Below are positions 31,953-44,535 of a stretch of 64,000 bases of DNA, in pieces (position 1 is the first letter of the stretch; the number at the start of each line of letters is the position of its first letter). Origin of the DNA: Ceratodon purpureus. Taxonomy: Eukaryota; Streptophyta; Bryopsida; Pseudoditrichales; Ditrichaceae. The notes below the pieces were generated by a model. The model was not told the origin of the DNA. It saw nothing but the letters and a program-made list of their open reading frames with translations, and did not search any database. Both the position numbers and the translations under genes were made by a program. The stretch is taken from positions 13,297,594-13,361,593 of the forward strand of contig CM026431.1 of the NCBI GenBank assembly GCA_014871385.1. Reading direction: 5' to 3'.

Positions 31953-33580
31953 ATGGAGCAGGAGGTGCCGAGTGTTGGGGTACGGAAGGTGAGGGTGGGG
32001 GAGGCAGCAGCGCAGAGCTCTGGGGAGGGGAGCGTGGTGGTGCAGTGTACTTCGGGGGGCGGGGAGGAGGTGGTGCGGGGGGAGGCGGTGCCGGGTGCTG
32101 GAGGGGAGAGTCAGTATGGGTCGTTGCAGACGTACTCGAAGGTTGCCAGGCGTGTTCTCGGCGGTGAAGCGGAGGAGGTGGTGAGTGAAAGCGAGGATGC
32201 GTCGTTGCATGGTGGCGGGATCGAGCTCGGAGACGAGAGTGGTGAGTTTTGAATCTGCCTTCTTTGAGATGTTTTGGATATGTCCTTCAGTCGCCTTGAT
32301 GTGGGTTGGTTCTTTGGATGTTGTAAGGGTAGCGGATCAGTGGGTGTAAGGTTATGGTTTACTTAAACATGTGGTCTGTATGGATGCTGTTCTTTTGATG
32401 GTTAGTTCATCTTTAATGATAACGATCTCTTCTACAGAGGTAGTTCTCACTACATGCTATGTTGGGGATGTATGTTTTCTTGACATATGTTGACCCAAAT
32501 GTGCAGGTTATTGGAGTAGCCGTGTACGGACGAGACGATCTAGCGGACTCAAAAGCTCTGATGAAACCTTACCGGTAAGTATTTGGTTTTTTGGAATACC
32601 CAGTATTTGTGGCCTTTGAGATGTATGTGCTGTCGATTGTTTACCTCGTTTTCTATAGTTGGTTATCGTTTCGTTGTTAGGTGTCTTGATAGTCTGTGAT
32701 GCTCTCGAGGACGTCTTGTTTGTGACTTTTAGGCTCTATCTGTCCATCAAGATTTTCATACCCATTTTTTATGCAGGTTGACAGTGCTCCTGTTAAAAGG
32801 AAATATGAGGACGTGAACGAGTGTGGTCCTCTCTCTGGGAGTATGCTCTACGAGGACACCGATAGTGACGATTCAGCTTCATCATCGGACTCAGATGCCA
32901 GTGATAGTGAGTACGAGCATTGGAGCAGAAGGGCCACGAGCAGCAAGAGGAGGAGGGGAGGAGAGGATACATATGGAAGCATTTTGATGACCGATGAGTG
33001 CTTGCACCTGGAATCACAACAAGAAATAGTGAACTTCGACAATGAGCTTAAGGAGATGCAACAGTTACTGGAATTGCAGCTACAGGTACCAGCGGATTTT
33101 CCGTCTTTTACCTGTTTCTACTCTACACATATGTCCTCAACATTTTCTAAGGATCCGGGCATTTGCTGAAAGTTCGCTCATATTTTTAATGTTATGCTTT
33201 AAAGAACACGGCAATTCCTGATGGTTTATGAGATTGTTTGATTTTGTCTTAGAACATGGTACTCGTGTTGATGGCAATGGGCCTTATTTATCTACTTTCA
33301 TCTGTGCTAATGATGTTCGATTTTTAACGTATTTCAGGCATCAGAAAGGAGGGAAGCAGGGATGAAGCAGCGCATGGAGACAATGATGGAGATGATGTCT
33401 AAGCATATGGGCCATGTGGAGAAGCGTGTGTGCAACCTCGAGGTTGGAGCAGAGCCACATGATCAGATTCTCGAGCGAATTAATCTTAAACTAGAGAAAG
33501 TTATGGATGGGTTCACAACTCTGAACGAGAACTTATCAATCTTGTCCGCTTGCCTATCCAAGGAATTTGGTTCTCAATGA
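31953..33580 (+). CDS. Four-exon gene, acidic coiled-coil protein of unknown family
   Basis: Exons 31953-32241, 32507-32574, 32777-33085 and 33338-33580, all with GT-AG borders, join in frame to 302 residues. The ATG at 31953 is the first after an in-frame upstream stop. Exon 1 is Gly/Glu/Val-rich and disordered-looking. Exon 3 encodes KRKYED, then a Ser/Asp tract (DSDDSASSSDSDASDSEYE), then SSKRRRGGED, which look like nuclear signals around a CK2-type acidic patch. The C-terminal third (NELKEMQQLLELQLQ, KQRMETMMEMMSKHMGHVEK, RINLKLEKVMDGF) is coiled-coil-like. I do not recognise the family. It is probably nuclear, by composition only. Only the exon structure is firm. Confidence 0.72.
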
Positions 33581-35409
33581 TATAGTTGAGATGATACTTG
33601 TACATATTAAATGTAGGCGAATTTTTCCAGGAGATGTAGACGTAGAAGAGCGAGCCACGAAAGAGGGAGGATAGGTTTCCACTGTGGTTTAGGCACAATG
33701 TGGTTCCTTCTATGGCATTCATATTGCGGAGGTCATGTTGCTGATTGATCAGTAGTTTTCATTGAACTTACTGCATTGAGATCTGAAGCGCTCGAGGACT
33801 GAGACCTTCGAATCTTGAAAGAAGTAAAAACACATACTGCGTTTGGACAGCTATTTTTACCAGTTCTCATTATATCTTGTTCTGCTTGGTGTCGAGTGAT
33901 GCTTGAGTATCCTTGCAGAAATGCAATCTTCTCAGATTAGAAAAGGAATGTTCAATGTATGTTGATGTAGTATATATGACCTTATTTGGTGTTATATTCT
34001 TCCTGTCGATTCTTGATTCTCCACTTCGTCGTCATCATATGTTGGGTCTAGGCTCTGGCAAACAACTCAGGCTTAACACTCTTAGTGGATCCTGTAGTGC
34101 TGATCGCTCCAAACTTACAATCATTCTCTCAGAAGTGTATGCTGAAGTTGATGTTTTTCAATCCTCATCCATAGCACCTTGTGATCACAAGGAAAGTTTT
34201 TTCCTGAGTACAATAGAAGTTTACTATCAAAAGGCTTCTACTGTATGCGGTTTCAAAAAAATTCAGTTACTGTATTAGGGGTATTCGGAGCTTGTTATTG
34301 GGCCGCTGAAAGCCCCACTGGATTATAGGTGTCGAGCATTCCTTGTTTGTAGTCTTTGGTTTTGGGTCTAGTAGTGGAACCTCATTGAGGAGGGTCGAGG
34401 CCTCTTCGATGAGTTTTAAGTGACCCCTTCTTTGGAAATGGCGCCTTTCTTGGCCTCGTCAGCGTAACTCATCTAAAGCAAGAGCGTTCTCTGTCCAAGC
34501 AACCGACGCCAGACGCCTTGGTTGTGGAGATTGGTGATGTCGTCGCCCATGAGGTAGATTGGGCAACCTATCGAGCCTGCGATACTGGGAAAGACAAGTT
34601 ATACAATGATGACAAAAATTAAATTTGAAATTCAATTTATGTTTTGGCTTGAAAACCAATTGATTAATATATATTCCTTTCCATTATTCTTCGATTTGAA
34701 TGAGTTAATCAGAATATTCACCACACTTCGGTGGCCATTATCATCCACCATAACAATTTGAGTTCCTAAAGCATCACTCTTCTCCATACAACCTTCAGTG
34801 GAAGTGATTTGAGATGAGATCAAGGCTTGTGTGATAGTGCTTTCTAATGCAGTAAGGTAGAAGGATCCATCCCCGACCAAGGAACTACAACCGATCAGTA
34901 GATTACACGAAATATGCAAGCGAGGAGACTGACTGCTGTCATTTCTTTTCTAAGCAGCCAAAATAAGAATCTTGAGGGGGCGGCTGATGGTGCTTTTAAT
35001 GAACCAGAGTAGGTAGCGGCTCGATTTGCAATGGATAACCATGAGGTTAACAACTGGTGCTCTTAACTTTTGGTAATGGAAGTAGTTCCGTAGTCGAATT
35101 ACAAATTTGGAAGAATGATTTATGGTGGAATAGCAGCTGCTAGCATAGTTGACATGTAACAACATTACATTCTATTCATATCACTTTCTAGTTGCTTCTT
35201 AGCCGATTTCTAATATATAAATTTCAATTGCTCAAGTATAAGTAATCGTGCTTGGATTCACCATACAACACGTCTCCACACTCACACAAATCCATCTCCA
35301 TCACAACTTTGCATGTGCACAAGGATTCAACTTCACAACAATAGTTTCAGATTGTTCATTGATTTTGACCTAGGTTCAGTTTAGTTAGAGTCCTAAGTTA
35401 GTGCTTGAT
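33581..35409. other. 3' flank and intergenic, no supported gene
   Basis: Two plausible but unassigned minus-strand islands: 34919-34632 (contains TQIVMVDDNGHRSVVNILIN) and 34590-34465. They could be exon remnants. No domain recognised. Confidence 0.4.
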
Positions 35410-37482
35410 GGAGTCTGCAAGAGAGGGCAGAGGCTATGCTAGAATTCTGGCCGCAATAGATGAGCATCTTCAGGGGTGCTACTATGAGAGTGATGAGCAT
35501 AATTTATGCTTATGGCCGGTTGAATGCTCATGAAAATGAACATTCTGAGAGCGAGGGTAGCACTTATGAGAGTCCAATTGGTACTTAGTTCAACTACAAT
35601 CCTGTGGAGGTGATCCACGGACCTCGGGGTGTGCGAATCAGGCGAAGCTCTCAACTAGCAAGTTCGTCCACAGGCCGGGTGGGTGCAGCAAGGAGAGGAA
35701 CATTTGCAGGAGGACGGAGATATAGTGCCGAAGGTGTCAACCTGTTCTCAAATCCAATGCCCATGAGAGCGCAGAATGTGTCCGCACACTTCCCGGCCAG
35801 GAGGCACCGTGGCATTAACCTGTAGGCATCACAATCCTCTCAAGATCAGTCATGTGAGGATGTAACAATCATCGATCTTCCAGTCAGCCCCTCTACTGCC
35901 CGGACAATACTAGGTGACATCGGCAACATGCAAGATATAGGTCGCAGCCCAAGCTAGCAATTGCCAAGAAGAAGTAGACGGCGTGTAGTGCAAAAGCCAG
36001 GCATGTGGAGTGACCATCAATTAAAGGAAGCAATGGATACAATAGACAATGGTTTGAGTATAAGGAAGGTTGCAAATAAATTTCACATACCTTATATTAC
36101 TCTCCGTGAATGGTGCTACGGTGTGTGCACTTCCCGCAAGCGCGGACCACCCGCAATCCTCAACCTTGTAGAAGAACCACAGTTTGTTGAGTATTTGATT
36201 AACATGTGCGAATCAGGTTATGGATTGAGCCCAACAGCTTTAAAGATGAAGGTGTTTGAAATTACCTAAGGGAGATGGAAGCCATTTCCAAATGGCATTC
36301 CCGCCAAGGACTGGATGAGGTGGTGGAAACATAGGCACCCCGAGCTTACCCTGCGCGTGTCACAAGCATTGGAAACACCAAGGGCTAGAGGATTATGTGA
36401 GGAAAACGCAAAGACTTTCTATGACAACTTAGTAGAGTTTATACCTTGCATTGTTATTTGGCAGACATGATATGGAATTGCGATGAGAGCGTTGCGCAAG
36501 CGGGGCAGAATGGCGGAGGGCTAGTCATAGCAAAAACGGGTGCACGTCGAGTTCATTCAATCGTACCTAACCAATGGAAGTGGCTGTCCATTTTACCCTA
36601 TATCAATGCAGCTGGGTTAGCGATTCCTTCCATTACGTGCAAAAACAGGTCTCCAAAAGGCCGTGTAAGCCTGCCCAAATTAGATGAACCCCTTGCCCAA
36701 AGGCCGTTGTGTCGTTGGCAGCGGGTGCCAGAATCGCTGCCCGCAGAGTTAAGAGGGCGTCTTAATGGTATCGAGATGGGGTTGCGGGGCGGGGTCAGTG
36801 TGCCTAGTGGCGCCGAGGTGGCTCCGTTGTTTGGTGAACCACGACTTGTCGCATTTACTGACCTTGAAGCCCAAGTTGAAGGAGAGATGACGGGAGATTG
36901 GTGTCAACCGTTTCAAGATTTGAAGTTTGCTGCCACAACGGGAAGAAGCCATGAAGCTTGGCCGGGACTAGGTTGGTCTCCCCACCTACGAATGGGGTGA
37001 AACAAAGTTGGGTGTGTAGAATTTGGGACATCTTGATTCTTGATAGTTGTGCAAAATTACGCTCTGAACTAGCGATTTTGGCCGTCTAGCCATGCTTCCC
37101 TAAACCCCAAGGTATTGGGAGACACAGTAATGAACTATAACATTTCCCTTTCATACCAACCAAGGCGAGGGAACATGCTGCCAGCACAGGGAAAATCATA
37201 TTTGCACAGTTTGAGCATTTGACGACAGCAAAATCGTGTGTTAGTAACTAAAGATGAAGTTTTCCATAATCCTGCCTAGTCACAACGTTGCCCCCAGGAG
37301 GCAAAAAAGCCTGGATCATGTCAAGTGAGGAAATTGATATGAAAAAAAAGTTACCTAGTTTTATAGCTCGCTGGCGGCGAACGGCTCATTAAGTTGACAG
37401 CGAAGAAAGCCGCACTTCCACCTTGATTCAAGATGTCCTACTCAAGCACAATTTGCTACATATACAACACCCAATACCCCAA

Positions 37483-37690
37483 ATCACCTGGACAACTCGC
37501 AGCAAGTGCCAACTCTTGCTGCCGGCACCAAATCCCCAAAATCATGTGCTTCTCCCTTCGCACTAACCCGCACGCACTCTCCCAAATCAGCTGGAATCCT
37601 CGCAGCCCCAACTCCCGCTGGCTGCATCCAATTTCCCAAATGCCATGCTTCTCTCGTAGCGCTAACACTTGCTGGCTGCACTCACTCTCT
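37483..37690 (+). repeat. Two ~105-bp imperfect tandem units
   Basis: Both units follow the order CCCAAATCA(C/G)CTGGA, CTCGCAGC, GCTG(C/G), TGCTTCTC, GCACTCTC. They lie inside the 38-bp-TIR element. Confidence 0.6.
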
Positions 37691-37841
37691 CTACGCGTTC
37701 AAAAAACTTCGGCGCTCGCTCGTCGTCGGTGGAGGAGGTAGGTGGGCGGACTCATAATTTCCTCGTTCAAAGTGCTGGCAAATTTTTTGCTGACACGAGC
37801 AGGCCGGCTCCGGATCCGGTCCTTACTCCGCCAGATTGCTG

Positions 37842-37911
37842 TTAGCTTGCCACTGTAGCAACGCCCTTCACACGCCCTACGCGAAGGTCATTGGTTCGAC
37901 CCCCCGCGGCG
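37842..37911 (+). other. tRNA-like sequence (possible SINE-type remnant)
   Basis: TTAGCTTGCCACTGTAGCA recalls a D-arm, CCTTCACACG an anticodon arm with CAC, and GGTTCGACCCC at 37892 matches the Pol III B box. The acceptor stem does not close, so it is not a functional tRNA. It may be a tRNA-derived fragment inside the TIR element. Confidence 0.3.
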
Positions 37912-39581
37912 GCGTTGCTGGCACCACGATGGCACATCCAGTGCCCCGTCAAAACTGCGCGGGCAGTGCCCATTTTTTTCTCTCACGTGCCGCTTACACG
38001 GCCTTTTGGAGACCTGTTTTTGCACGTAATGATTTTACATTTTTTGGGGCCTACGCTTTCGCCATAACTACATTCAAAACTATGAGCCAAGTGCCACTAT
38101 AGCCATGCAACCTAGAGCTAGGATGACTTCCTACTTATTCTCGGCATGGTTGTCACATTTCATCAACAGTGTTTTGAGGGTAGGAGAGATCTCACCAGTG
38201 CAACGGCATCTGTTATTGTTGGACGCACATATCAATCATGTTAGCTTGGAAGTGGTTCTTGAGGCAAAGAATGTTGGTCTTGACTTAGTAACACTTCCAT
38301 CACATAGGCCGCATGCTCTCTAGCCATTGGATGTCTTCATATTCAAACCATTTAAACAATACTTTAGAGAATATTGTAATTACTGGACAAGTAGGAATCT
38401 GAATCAAGCTACATCAAAGGACATACTCGCTCACTAGGTGTCACTTGGTCTAAGAAGGGCTTTATCCGGAAACAACACTAGACAAGGCTTTGTGTCGACA
38501 AGGATCTCGCTACTGAATAGACAGGTTGTGTTGAGGACTTAGCGCCCTCTAATGTATATCTGCATTCTACTGAGGCTTTGGAGCGTCAAGGTTCTACCCA
38601 AGAAGAGGGCGTGTCATCATGTCAAAGGGGTGGGTCTTGCGAGCATGGAGAGGGTCGGAGGAGCATGGGGAGGGGTCTGGGGAGCAAAAAGAGGACTCTG
38701 AGGGGCAAAGGGGTGGGAATGAGGCAACATAAGAGAGGTGTGATGATCAAAACCAAACGTCAGACCACGAAGAGGAAAAAATCGGGATGGCAGAGGAGGA
38801 TTCAAGAACCATACCTCATTTGGAATTGGAGGACATGGCCGCTGATTTTGCTGAAGAACCGAACTCCAACGTCCAACATTTCTTAGTTGATCCTAACTTG
38901 AAGAACCCTGATGTTGCTACCGAAGTTGGAGGCTTGGATCTCAAAGTAGAGGCAGCCGACTCCATCACGCAGTTCTTGAAGTTGCCTACAGTCACAACAC
39001 GAGTTACTCAAAGACATATGGACCTGATTATGGACTTTACAAAGTCCAATATGCTAACTTCACATATATACATTAATGCTGCAACACAATTGAAGCAACA
39101 GAAGGCACATGCAGCAAAACCAAAAAGAATTAAATTGTATTGAAAAAGAAGAGAAGAGGAAAAGGAAGGCACTGAGGAGGAGAAGAGACAGAGGGAAGCA
39201 CGGACACTAGACTTAGCGGAAGCCCGTGCAAAGAAGACTGCAGATCGGAAGGAAGCCCAATGAGCAAAAACTGAGAGAGCTGCTGAAATCGCGGAGGCAC
39301 TCTCACAGAAAGAAGCAGAGAAGTCACAAAAAGCAGTGGATAAAGTTGCAACTCAGCGACAGAGGGCACTGAGAACAACTGAGAGGGGCCGAGACGCACT
39401 ACTAACATCAAGGCGGCAGTTGCGATCTTTGGAGCAGACTGACGTTGAAGGAGGGACAAGCGACGAGTTCACCTTCACCCCAACCCCTTTCAAAGGCATG
39501 CCGCGACAAGGTGCACCCTTCAAATCCTCAGCAGACCACGTCCATCCTATAGTCCATTTTGGCAGCCACCCTCCTTTCTAG

Positions 39582-42324
39582 TTTATTGCACCTCTACACT
39601 ATACGTTGTCCTCCCCGCCACCGCAAACTCTTCCCGCGCAACACTTCTATATATCCTACAGCACAATATTTCTCTCCTACCTTGACCCCTCAACCAATTC
39701 ACGTGCAAGCCATCCGCCCATGGTTCACAAATGCGGGGCCTCTCACAACATCACTGGTACAACAGAGGGGTCACGCGCAAGGCGCACGACCTCGTACAAC
39801 ATCGCAAGTGGAGCGTGCAGCTCAGGAGCTCGGGGCGCGGTAGTGAGCGGAGCAACCGATGAGCCGTTGGAGCCGAGGAGCCGAGGAGCAGAGGAGCAGA
39901 GGAGCCCAAGCGGGAGAATCTGGCGTAAGGTGGGAGGAGCGCCATTGGCGCCCAAAGGCATGCTCAAAATTGAACGAGCATCCAACCAGTGGTCCACGTG
40001 CCACTTCGCCAAGCCTAGATCATGTGCAAGCAGGTTCATCCCCTCATAGTCGGGGCACCTACGTCAGAGCTGACCAGGATCCACTTTGATAAATTTCGGT
40101 TTCACTTACTCGCCATAACAACATACTAATCAGTTTTGAGCGGTTTTTAGTTCTCTGTTTGTGGTTTTTGTCTGACCATGTTTACAAAATAGTGATACTA
40201 TCTGTGCACAGCTGTGACTGGAATGATGGTTAGAAATCAATCTTGCCCTGATCGGTTTCAGGGGACTCTACATATTAGTTATGGATGGTTTTCAACTTTT
40301 CACTTAAAAAATTTGTAACTATTTCAATATTAGGAATAAAATTCCAAAAGTTTTTGCATTCAACAATAACATTATGATTGTACAGAGGAAAAAACCTCTT
40401 CAAATTATTCGCCTCAAAAACATATGCTAAAAACCTTAAGTGGTCGGCTATAGGTCCTTCTACCTTTATTGTGACATCAGCCATGAAGTTGAGGGTGCAT
40501 GTGCTTGCAATTTGCTCGCAAATTACACTCACATGGGCAGATGAGATCACTCAAAACATGAAAGTCGGCATTGTGGCATCAAGAAAGGAGCTACCAATCT
40601 AACGTCTAGTGCCAAAATCATTTTTAAAACGAAGATCTTTTAATAAGAATATAAATCAAAGAAGAGAATATAATATAAAAGCTTACAATTTGCAATTAAC
40701 GAAGTTATGATGTGAATTGTCCAAGACTTGGATGTTCATCCAATCAAATCTACCCGTGTGCACTGGGTCGACAAAAATAAAGGTGAATCAAGTGATATTC
40801 ATCTAGTGGAGCCCAAAAGAGTAGCTCCCAACATTAAGTGGCATCTTCAAATTTAATAGGCATCTTCAAATTTAATTGGCTACTAGAGTTGTTTCTGGCC
40901 TAATCTGGGGCTAAGATCCCTATTTCCTGAGAGGATTCTTTCTCCTTCGATCTTTCATCGTGAGAAGTGAGTGGCGGTCGACATAAGCACATTTGTGGTG
41001 CCTTATTCTATAGCAGTCTTGACTGGGCTTAAGGTAGTAATACCATAAACCAAGACCCCCCCATAACCTGTGTAGTAGACTTGTGCTGAAACCGCACCAA
41101 CAGGAATCATGATCCATGATTTTTGATACAATTAGATAAGCGTTGAGATTTTTTGAGAACCATTGATATACCTGACAAGCGTTGAAATCTTATATCGGTT
41201 TTGGATAAAGCTGCTTTCGGAATAGTGCCTATGCCAGTAGCAGACTTTATGAAGTCTACAACACAAGAAATGGGGTGGACAAACTTTTCAACTAAAATAT
41301 TTCTAGGAAATTGTATTTTCATCAGAAAATTATGAAAACAACTTCTATCATTCTGATTTCAATTTGTCTATGTACTTGCAATAATTTCCTGAGAAAATGA
41401 TAGTTCAAATTGCTCAAAACTCCTTATTCTGTCGGTTTATGGTATTACTGCCTTATTCCAATGGAAAAATTGGACGACTTCAACTGTCCTTTTTGTTGAA
41501 CCTCAAAATGGAGGTTTAGATTGTTGAGGAGCACAATTTACATTAAAAAGATATATTCCAAGCATCAAAAGATGGTATTGTCATAAGAACATCACGCACG
41601 ACTGACTTATCAGCCGACTAGGTGCAGTGCATTGATGCAAAGGTGAGCGCTGCATTCAGCGAGGTGCTAACCGTTTCTTCTCTTCAGCTACACACAACTT
41701 ACAACAATTTTTCATGGAACTCTAGAAGCTGTCACTCATATTTTTCTCCAAGACAGAAGCTGTTCATAACAGCTTCTAAAATGGCAGAACCATGAAACTT
41801 ACATTGCAGCTGGACATGAACAAGCCCAGACCAGGACCACATCCTCTGCGTGTTCCTAGAAATAGTTGTCCACGGCATGAAGTTCCATGGTCACACGTTC
41901 TGCGTAATTTGGTCTTTAAACAGCAATTGTTAACGGCAATTCAAGCTACGAGTTAGGCATGTATGATGTAGTCCTGTTCACCCAAATTAATGTTAAGCAG
42001 CCCTAAATTCTCAGGGACCTAGAATCTAAATTCGGTTTGTAGAAGAAATAAAAAGAGCAAAATGGGAAATTAAGGATGTCGCAACAAATTATGAAGGTTA
42101 GCGAACTTCATGCAGTGACACTCACCCTCAAGAAGTCAACCTAGATCCCCTGAGAACACAGATTCATCATCAAGATTGTGGACCTAGATTGTGGATTCTA
42201 CGATGGAATGTCGACAAGTGCAATGTCCAGATACGCGAATAGGTCACAGCAGTTTCGCAGCTGTCAAATACTCGAGGGCGCGCACTCCTGTGTAAAAATC
42301 AAAGCAACGAGATTTCTTAAGGCC
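39582..42324. other. No recognisable gene
   Basis: 39780-40030 is GC-rich with a GAGGAGC(C/A)G-type repeat at 39872-39905. At about 40844 and 40859 the motif GGCATCTTCAAATTTAAT is directly repeated. The rest holds only short ORFs. Confidence 0.5.
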
Positions 42325-43311
42325 CTAGCGACCCGGTGGGCGTAAGTTCCTCCAATCCGTTCTCGAATTTACTTGTTTTGATTCACGATGCAGTTGCTGT
42401 GGTTGCTGTTGTCGTCTGTCGTTCTCGTTTTTACTACCTCTTAAAGCTGTAAATGAGTTCGTCTTCATAACAGTAGCCTTCCCCACCTCAACTTCTCTAT
42501 TCTGTGTCACAGTCAACTTCTCTACTTTCTCCACCTTCTGTCTCTTCCTCATGGACAAATTCTCAACATCTTGCTCTAATTTTCGTTCTTCCACTCCATT
42601 CGCACTAGGCTGTGGTGTGCTAACGACAGGTTTCACCTCCTTCCCATTAGAAGTACTAGCAGCATCCCTGTTTGAGAGCGGCGATGTTTAAAGGTCAGAA
42701 TTACAAGAATATCAAACGAAATACGTCCTGTAAATGCGAGTTCCCTACTAGAGCAGTAATATCTAATTTGTTCCGCAAACTCCTCACAATTCTACAAACA
42801 CTGTAACAAAACGTCCGAGCGCGAAAGAAAAACATGAAACTGTGTGACACAAAAGAGTTAAGAAAACCCTAAATCAAATCCTGCGTAAGATAACATTCCA
42901 GCCTCACTTGTTAACACAAAAACGAAACCCTCACTCCTCAGCATTCAAAAACCAGAGACCAAACCCCGACACCAAGCACGCAAAACTACGAATTACGCAC
43001 CTCATCCGTTCCCGCCTAGACAACACCTCCTCGACAATCCCGTCCACAGTGGGATTACAATTCTGAAACGACATTCTCCCGATCACCGCCCCAGGCTTCG
43101 GATCCCCCTCCACAATCACCTTACACCGGGTACGCGCCGCCGCCGCCGCAGGCGCCACCCAGTGGCTATCATCCGCAACGCCATCCCCAGCCACCTCCAC
43201 CTCCTGCTTCTTAAACTCTTCCTCCCGAATCTTCGCCCTCTGCATGAACTTCAACCCGGAGAGACGCCCCGATACCGACTCCTTCACCGTCTTCACAGTC
43301 ACAGCCGCCAT
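42325..43311 (-). CDS. MPP6: M-phase phosphoprotein 6 (MPP6) homologue, exosome cofactor
   Basis: Two exons on the minus strand (43311-43001 and 42667-42325), separated by a 333-bp GT-AG intron, give 217 residues. The N-terminus has LSGLKFMQRAKIREEE, the conserved MPP6 start motif. KVIVEGDPKPGAVIGRMSFQ with NPTVDGIVEE is the second conserved block. The C-terminal half is basic and low-complexity (SMRKRQKVEKVEK, QQQPQQ) and ends WRNLRPPGR. In other eukaryotes MPP6 is a nuclear RNA-binding protein that docks on the RNA exosome and helps recruit MTR4 for rRNA and spacer processing. The start is the ATG at 43311, after GCAGTC. The frame is unbroken, so it is probably functional. Confidence 0.85.
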
Positions 43312-44145
43312 GACTGCAATCCCCAAACCCTCACCAAATCACCAAATCACATCCCCCTTGAATTCTCCCTTCTCAAATCCGCCGCTGCCGCTGCAAAGAA
43401 AGTGTTCCAGAAAAGGCTCAGCAAACTGGCCGTGAGATGGAATGAAAGCTAGCGTTGGGTGAGGAGTACCAAAAGTTGGGTGAAACCCTAACAATTCAAG
43501 ACAAGAGATGGAAGCCTGCGCAGGCCTCGGTCTTGTCATGGGCGTTCTCGGTTGTGTGTCTTCGGTGGTAGCTGTCTTCAGAGAGCGGAATTGGGGTTCA
43601 GGGCTGCTGCTGGTAAGGTGAACACCCCTATTTCCGACTTGATTGTGAAACCAACAGAAGAGTACTTAATTTTAGGGTTACGTGATTTCTTACTTAATTT
43701 CAAGGTTACGTGATTTTTACTTAACTTCAAGGGTACGTGATTTTTACTTAACTCCAACTACAAACAATGAACTTCAAGTGACCACTACAAGTTCACTTTG
43801 TGAGCAATTCTACCTATTTTTAGAACTATGAGTAAGGTTATGAAAAGTAAATTGTATGTAGCTAATTATCAAAAAAACCCATGCAAAGTGATAGTTCTCC
43901 ATTGCCCCATCCAAAATGTGTCTACACCTTTTTCATGCATTAACTATTATTAGGTCTCATTATGGTAACAATGTTTTGGACCACTATTTTTTAAGAAGTG
44001 ATTGCATTATAAGTTGTAGGGCTAACTTTTGATATAATTGTTTGTGATATCGTGACTTTGTTTAGCGTGAGGCACATATTATTCTTGTTGAAATAAGTTT
44101 GTTTGGTATTTTTGGTAGGTTGAGTGGCATAATTTTTTGAGAAGA
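43312..44145. other. MPP6 upstream region; no gene
   Basis: GC-rich to about 43620, then AT-rich. Contains the tandem repeat at 43663-43756. Confidence 0.5.
43663..43756 (+). repeat. ~28-bp tandem repeat, three full units
   Basis: Units follow ACTTAA(T/C)TT(T/C)(A)AGGGTTACGTGATTT(C/T)TT, three times plus a partial fourth. Each contains ACGTGA, close to an ABRE/G-box core, about 350 bp upstream of MPP6. Confidence 0.75.
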
Positions 44146-44535
44146 ATGAAGACTAAAGCATTGACAGATGCTGAAAAAGGACAAGTGGTTGGAATGCACA
44201 GAGCTAGAAGCGAAGGTGTGGAGATAGCAAGAGAATTAGGCATGTCCTCTTCCACTGTTTATGGTGTTGTAAAAAGTTTAAAAAACAACTTTAAAAACTT
44301 TTAAAAACTTTACCAAAGCCATCGGGTAGGCCTCAAATATTGATAGTACGTGACATGAGACTGTTAGAATGCCTCGTTAAAAAAGATTGCCATAGACCAC
44401 TCACAGAAATTACAAATGAAATGACATGTACTATAAAGATTAGTCTTTGTACTCTAAGGAACTCTTTGCAAACTCTTGGTTACAGAAGGCATGATGCGGC
44501 AAAAAAACCTTTTATCAGTGAGAAGCATAAGAAAT
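44146..44535 (+). pseudogene. Tc1/mariner transposase, N-terminal part
   Basis: ATG at 44146. The first HTH region reads MKTKALTDAEKGQVVGMHRA then GVEIARELGMSSSTVYGVVK. A linker with GRPQI and a second HTH region (CHRPLTEITNEM, RRHDAAKKPF) follow, ending SEKHKK. The frame changes near 44300 in an A/T-rich repeat. The gene is then split by an LTR element and continues at 50565. Confidence 0.85.

Larger units (their letters stand above)
36633..38029. mobile_element. 1397-bp element with perfect 38-bp TIRs, inside the pogo pseudogene
   Basis: 36633-36670 begins TTACGTGCAAAAACAGGTCT; 37992-38029 is its exact 38-bp reverse complement. The insert lies within the DDE core, between the first and second catalytic blocks. 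No transposase domain is seen inside; one plus-strand ORF (to 36998) is unassigned and may be captured sequence. A target duplication could not be fixed because the ends are flanked by CCA and TGA. It is a non-autonomous DNA element of undetermined superfamily. Confidence 0.85.
35410..39581 (+). pseudogene. pogo/CENP-B-type (DDE_1) transposase, broken
   Basis: The coding remnant starts at ATG 35410 and runs with several stops (for example TAG at 35823 and just before 35958) to 39581. Around 36000-36120 it has a Psq-type helix-turn-helix (WSDHQLKEAMDTIDNGLSIR), then a CENP-B-like second HTH region to 36400. The DDE_1 core follows: MIWNCDESVAQAG (first Asp) near 36470, then, after a 1.4-kb inserted element, LLLLDAHINHVSLEV (second Asp) near 38220 and LPSHRPHAL then PLDVFIFKPFKQ near 38295-38355. 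The tail (38580-39580) is acidic, then Lys/Glu/Ala-rich. Multiple stops show it is dead. Confidence 0.82.

Noticed and set aside
31746..32210. 154-aa minus-strand ORF opposite exon 1 of the 31953 gene
   Set aside because: Antisense of a GC-rich exon and a GA tract; the plus strand has a consistent four-exon model.
39559..40089. Several overlapping ORFs on both strands
   Set aside because: GC-rich low-stop region with short repeats; no homology seen.
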